A stretch of DNA of 17,168 nt from an uncultured Pseudomonadaceae bacterium (GTDB lineage Bacteria; Pseudomonadota; Gammaproteobacteria; Pseudomonadales; Pseudomonadaceae). The translations under genes and the position numbers were made by a program. Position 1 is the first letter of the stretch, and every line of letters starts with the position of its first letter. Positions 15,419 through 17,168 of the stretch are shown here, piece by piece. The DNA lies in contig CANRHT010000019.1 in the NCBI GenBank assembly GCA_947630465.1, forward strand, positions 1 to 17,168, given 5' to 3'. The notes beneath the pieces are model-generated. The model saw nothing but the letters and a program-made list of their open reading frames with translations, did no database searches and had not been told where the DNA came from.

Positions 15419-16747
15419 TTAAGTAATTGATTTGTTTGATATTTTACTGGCCCAGTATTGGCTTTTAGTAATTATTTTTTCTTCATCCATGCGTACCAGT
15501 TTGCGATCCTTAAGCAGCTGTTTGCCGCCCACCCACAGATGTTCAACACAGTTGCGTCCGGCAGCATAAATCAACTGCGAAACAGGGTCGTACACGGGCT
15601 GTACACTGAGGTCACTGAAATTGAATGCCGCTATATCGGCCAGTTTGCCCACCTCAAGTGACCCCGTGTGCTCGTCTAAACCCAAAGCGCGTGCGCCGTT
15701 TAAAGTTGCCATGCGTAGCGCGCGATGTGCATCAATAGCACCGGCTGATTGTGCTACGGCCTTGGCCAGCAGAGCGGCGGTACGTGTTTCGCCTAGCAGG
15801 TCTAAATTGTTATTGCTGGCGGCGCCGTCGGTGCCAATAGCGACATTGATACCCGCATTCCATAAGCGCTCAATCGGGCAAAAACCGCTGGCTAATTTTA
15901 AGTTGGATTCAGGGCAATGAATCACACTGCTATTGCTTTGTGTCAGTAGCGCAATATCCTCATCATTCACTTGTGTCATATGCACAGCTTGAAAACGCGG
16001 CCCGAGTAAGCCAAGACGGGCTAAGCGTGCCAGAGGACGCTCGCCGTATTTGTCGATACTGTGTTGCACTTCAGATGCCGTTTCATGCACATGCATTTGA
16101 ATGGGCGCATCCAGCTGCGCCGCCAGCATCACAATATTTTCCAGCTCAGGATCGTTCACCGTATAAGGCGCATGCGGGCCAAAGCCAAGACTCAAGCGCG
16201 GATGCTGTTTGAAGTCGTCAAATAACTGTAAACCGTCGCGCAGTGCCAGCGCTGGATCGCGGGCGCCAGGAATGGGCATATTGAGGATAGGGATTGTAAT
16301 TTGTGCGCGAATACCACTGCTGTGCACTTGCTGGCAGGCAATGCTGGGGTAAAAGTACATGTCAGAAAAACAACTGATGCCGTTTTTTAGCTGCTCGGCA
16401 ATGGCTAAGTCAGTACCGTCGCGGACAAAATCTTCATCCACCCATTTAAGCTCTGCAGGCCAAATATGCTCTTTCAGCCACACCTGTAAAGGCAGGTCAT
16501 CTGCAAGGCCGCGAAATAAAGTCATGGCGGCATGACCGTGAGCATTAATTAAGCCGGGAGTGAGCAGGGTGTTAGGCAATTCACGAATATCGGCGCAGGG
16601 GTACTTTAATGCTTGCTCGCGCGGTGCGATTAAGGCGATACGGTCACCGCGAATGCCAATCGCATAGTTTTTCAACACCACACCTGCGGGCTCAACTGGC
16701 ACCAGCCATTGGGGTAATAACAAACAATCTAACGGCGAATGCGGCAT
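15419..16747 (-). CDS. mtaD: TRZ/ATZ family amidohydrolase, probable methylthioadenosine deaminase
   Basis: A 442-residue metal-dependent amidohydrolase predicted to deaminate 5'-methylthioadenosine, the by-product of polyamine and homoserine lactone synthesis, to methylthioinosine. The barrel metal ligands are visible: H70-x-H72 in NAHGHAAM, His219 in MHVHETASE with the neighbouring catalytic Glu222, His256 in AVHMTQV and Asp307 in [17 protein letters not shown] (63-72) is typical of the MtaD/SsnA group. The ATG at 16747 has an AGGA ribosome site. The gene is divergent from mtnA, another methylthioadenosine salvage gene, which supports the substrate. S-adenosylhomocysteine or guanine-type substrates cannot be excluded from sequence alone. 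Confidence 0.9.
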   Translation of the reverse strand: MPHSPLDCLLLPQWLVPVEPAGVVLKNYAIGIRGDRIALIAPREQALKYPCADIRELPNTLLTPGLINAHGHAAMTLFRGLADDLPLQVWLKEHIWPAELKWVDEDFVRDGTDLAIAEQLKNGISCFSDMYFYPSIACQQVHSSGIRAQITIPILNMPIPGARDPALALRDGLQLFDDFKQHPRLSLGFGPHAPYTVNDPELENIVMLAAQLDAPIQMHVHETASEVQHSIDKYGERPLARLARLGLLGPRFQAVHMTQVNDEDIALLTQSNSSVIHCPESNLKLASGFCPIERLWNAGINVAIGTDGAASNNNLDLLGETRTAALLAKAVAQSAGAIDAHRALRMATLNGARALGLDEHTGSLEVGKLADIAAFNFSDLSVQPVYDPVSQLIYAAGRNCVEHLWVGGKQLLKDRKLVRMDEEKIITKSQYWASKISNKSIT

Positions 16748-16858
16748 GCGTGGCTTCCTGCTTAAAAAGATTTACATCTAAAACGCTTAATACGGGCTCT
16801 GACGCTGTAGCAATGCCTAGAGACACAGTTGTTAGGCGGTTTTAACAGCAGGGTCGGT

Positions 16859-16864
16859 TATAAT
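16859..16864 (+). promoter_or_regulatory. Candidate -10 of mtnA
   Basis: A perfect TATAAT lies 26 bp upstream of the mtnA start. The best 16-18 bp spaced -35 hexamers are poor, so an activator or a weak promoter is possible. Confidence 0.4.
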
Positions 16865-16890
16865 CACTTATTTTTCAAGGGGTCATAGCC

Positions 16891-17168
16891 ATGATAGTTG
16901 AACAGATGCGTGCCGCAGAAAAAGTCACAGCGCTTGAATGGCGTGATGGAGCCTTATATTTGCTTGATCAACGTTTGTTGCCGCAACAGGAAGTATGGCA
17001 GCGCTATGACAGTGCCGTTGATGTCGCCTTGGCCATTAGTGAGATGCGCGTACGTGGTGCGCCAGCGATTGGCGTAGCCGCAGCATTTGCTTTGGTATTA
17101 GCGGCGAAACAACACTGCAAGGCACAGACGACAGATCTGGCCGCTGCTTTAGAGGCTGATTTTGCCCT
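16891..17168 (+). CDS. mtnA: Methylthioribose-1-phosphate isomerase, N-terminal part (cut by window edge)
   Basis: MtnA converts 5-methylthioribose-1-phosphate to methylthioribulose-1-phosphate in methionine salvage. The first 92 codons are present, with the family segments [17 protein letters not shown] and [18 protein letters not shown], the second being a strong MtnA/eIF2B-like signature. ATG 16891 has a strong AAGGGG ribosome site 8 nt upstream; ATG 16906 is a weaker alternative. The catalytic residues lie beyond the right edge. It is divergent from mtaD across 143 bp, as I recall from Pseudomonas. Confidence 0.93.
   Translation, partial: MIVEQMRAAEKVTALEWRDGALYLLDQRLLPQQEVWQRYDSAVDVALAISEMRVRGAPAIGVAAAFALVLAAKQHCKAQTTDLAAALEADFA

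Overview
The window is a stretch of core chromosome from a gammaproteobacterium of the Pseudomonadaceae. Almost every protein reads like a Pseudomonas orthologue: GltX, the lexA-sulA pair, Rmf, RlmKL, and the mtaD-ubiG-mupP-yciK run. Base composition looks near 50% GC by eye, lower than P. aeruginosa. That would fit a lower-GC relative (P. pertucinogena lineage, Thiopseudomonas or Denitrificimonas-like), which is inference only. I see no rRNA, tRNA, CRISPR array, insertion sequence, phage gene or transfer signature.

Layout. (A) 1-4122: the 5' part of an aromatic amino acid aminotransferase on the minus strand, then divergent uvrB (excision repair) and gltX (glutamyl-tRNA synthetase). (B) 4135-10667: tandem minus-strand terminators close a lexA-sulA SOS operon driven by a promoter with two LexA boxes. 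Next come a minus-strand gene of unknown function, a small DUF2835 gene, pyrD (pyrimidine synthesis), a minus-strand rmf (ribosome hibernation), a 408-bp gene-free gap and rlmKL (23S rRNA methylation). (C) 10668-17168: rluB (23S rRNA pseudouridylation) convergent with a GGDEF diguanylate cyclase. After a dyad-rich gap comes the minus-strand run mtaD > ubiG > mupP > yciK, with mtnA divergent and cut by the right edge.

The genes form several small functional modules. uvrB and lexA-sulA belong to the DNA damage response. gltX, rmf, rlmKL and rluB serve translation and the ribosome. mtaD and mtnA act on methylthioadenosine salvage, ubiG on ubiquinone, and mupP on peptidoglycan recycling. From remembered P. 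aeruginosa PAO1 order, blocks A and C lie near each other (around PA3134-PA3179), while block B combines loci near PA3007-3008 and PA3048-3050. The window therefore looks like a rearranged mosaic of core blocks.

No undescribed multi-gene system is evident. The most interesting unexplained signals are regulatory. They are a leader of the diguanylate cyclase gene carrying a perfect dyad at the predicted start site and a 10-bp stem ending 1 nt before the start codon, a hairpin plus T-run in the uvrB leader, perfect dyads in several intergenic gaps, and the unknown gene upstream of lexA.
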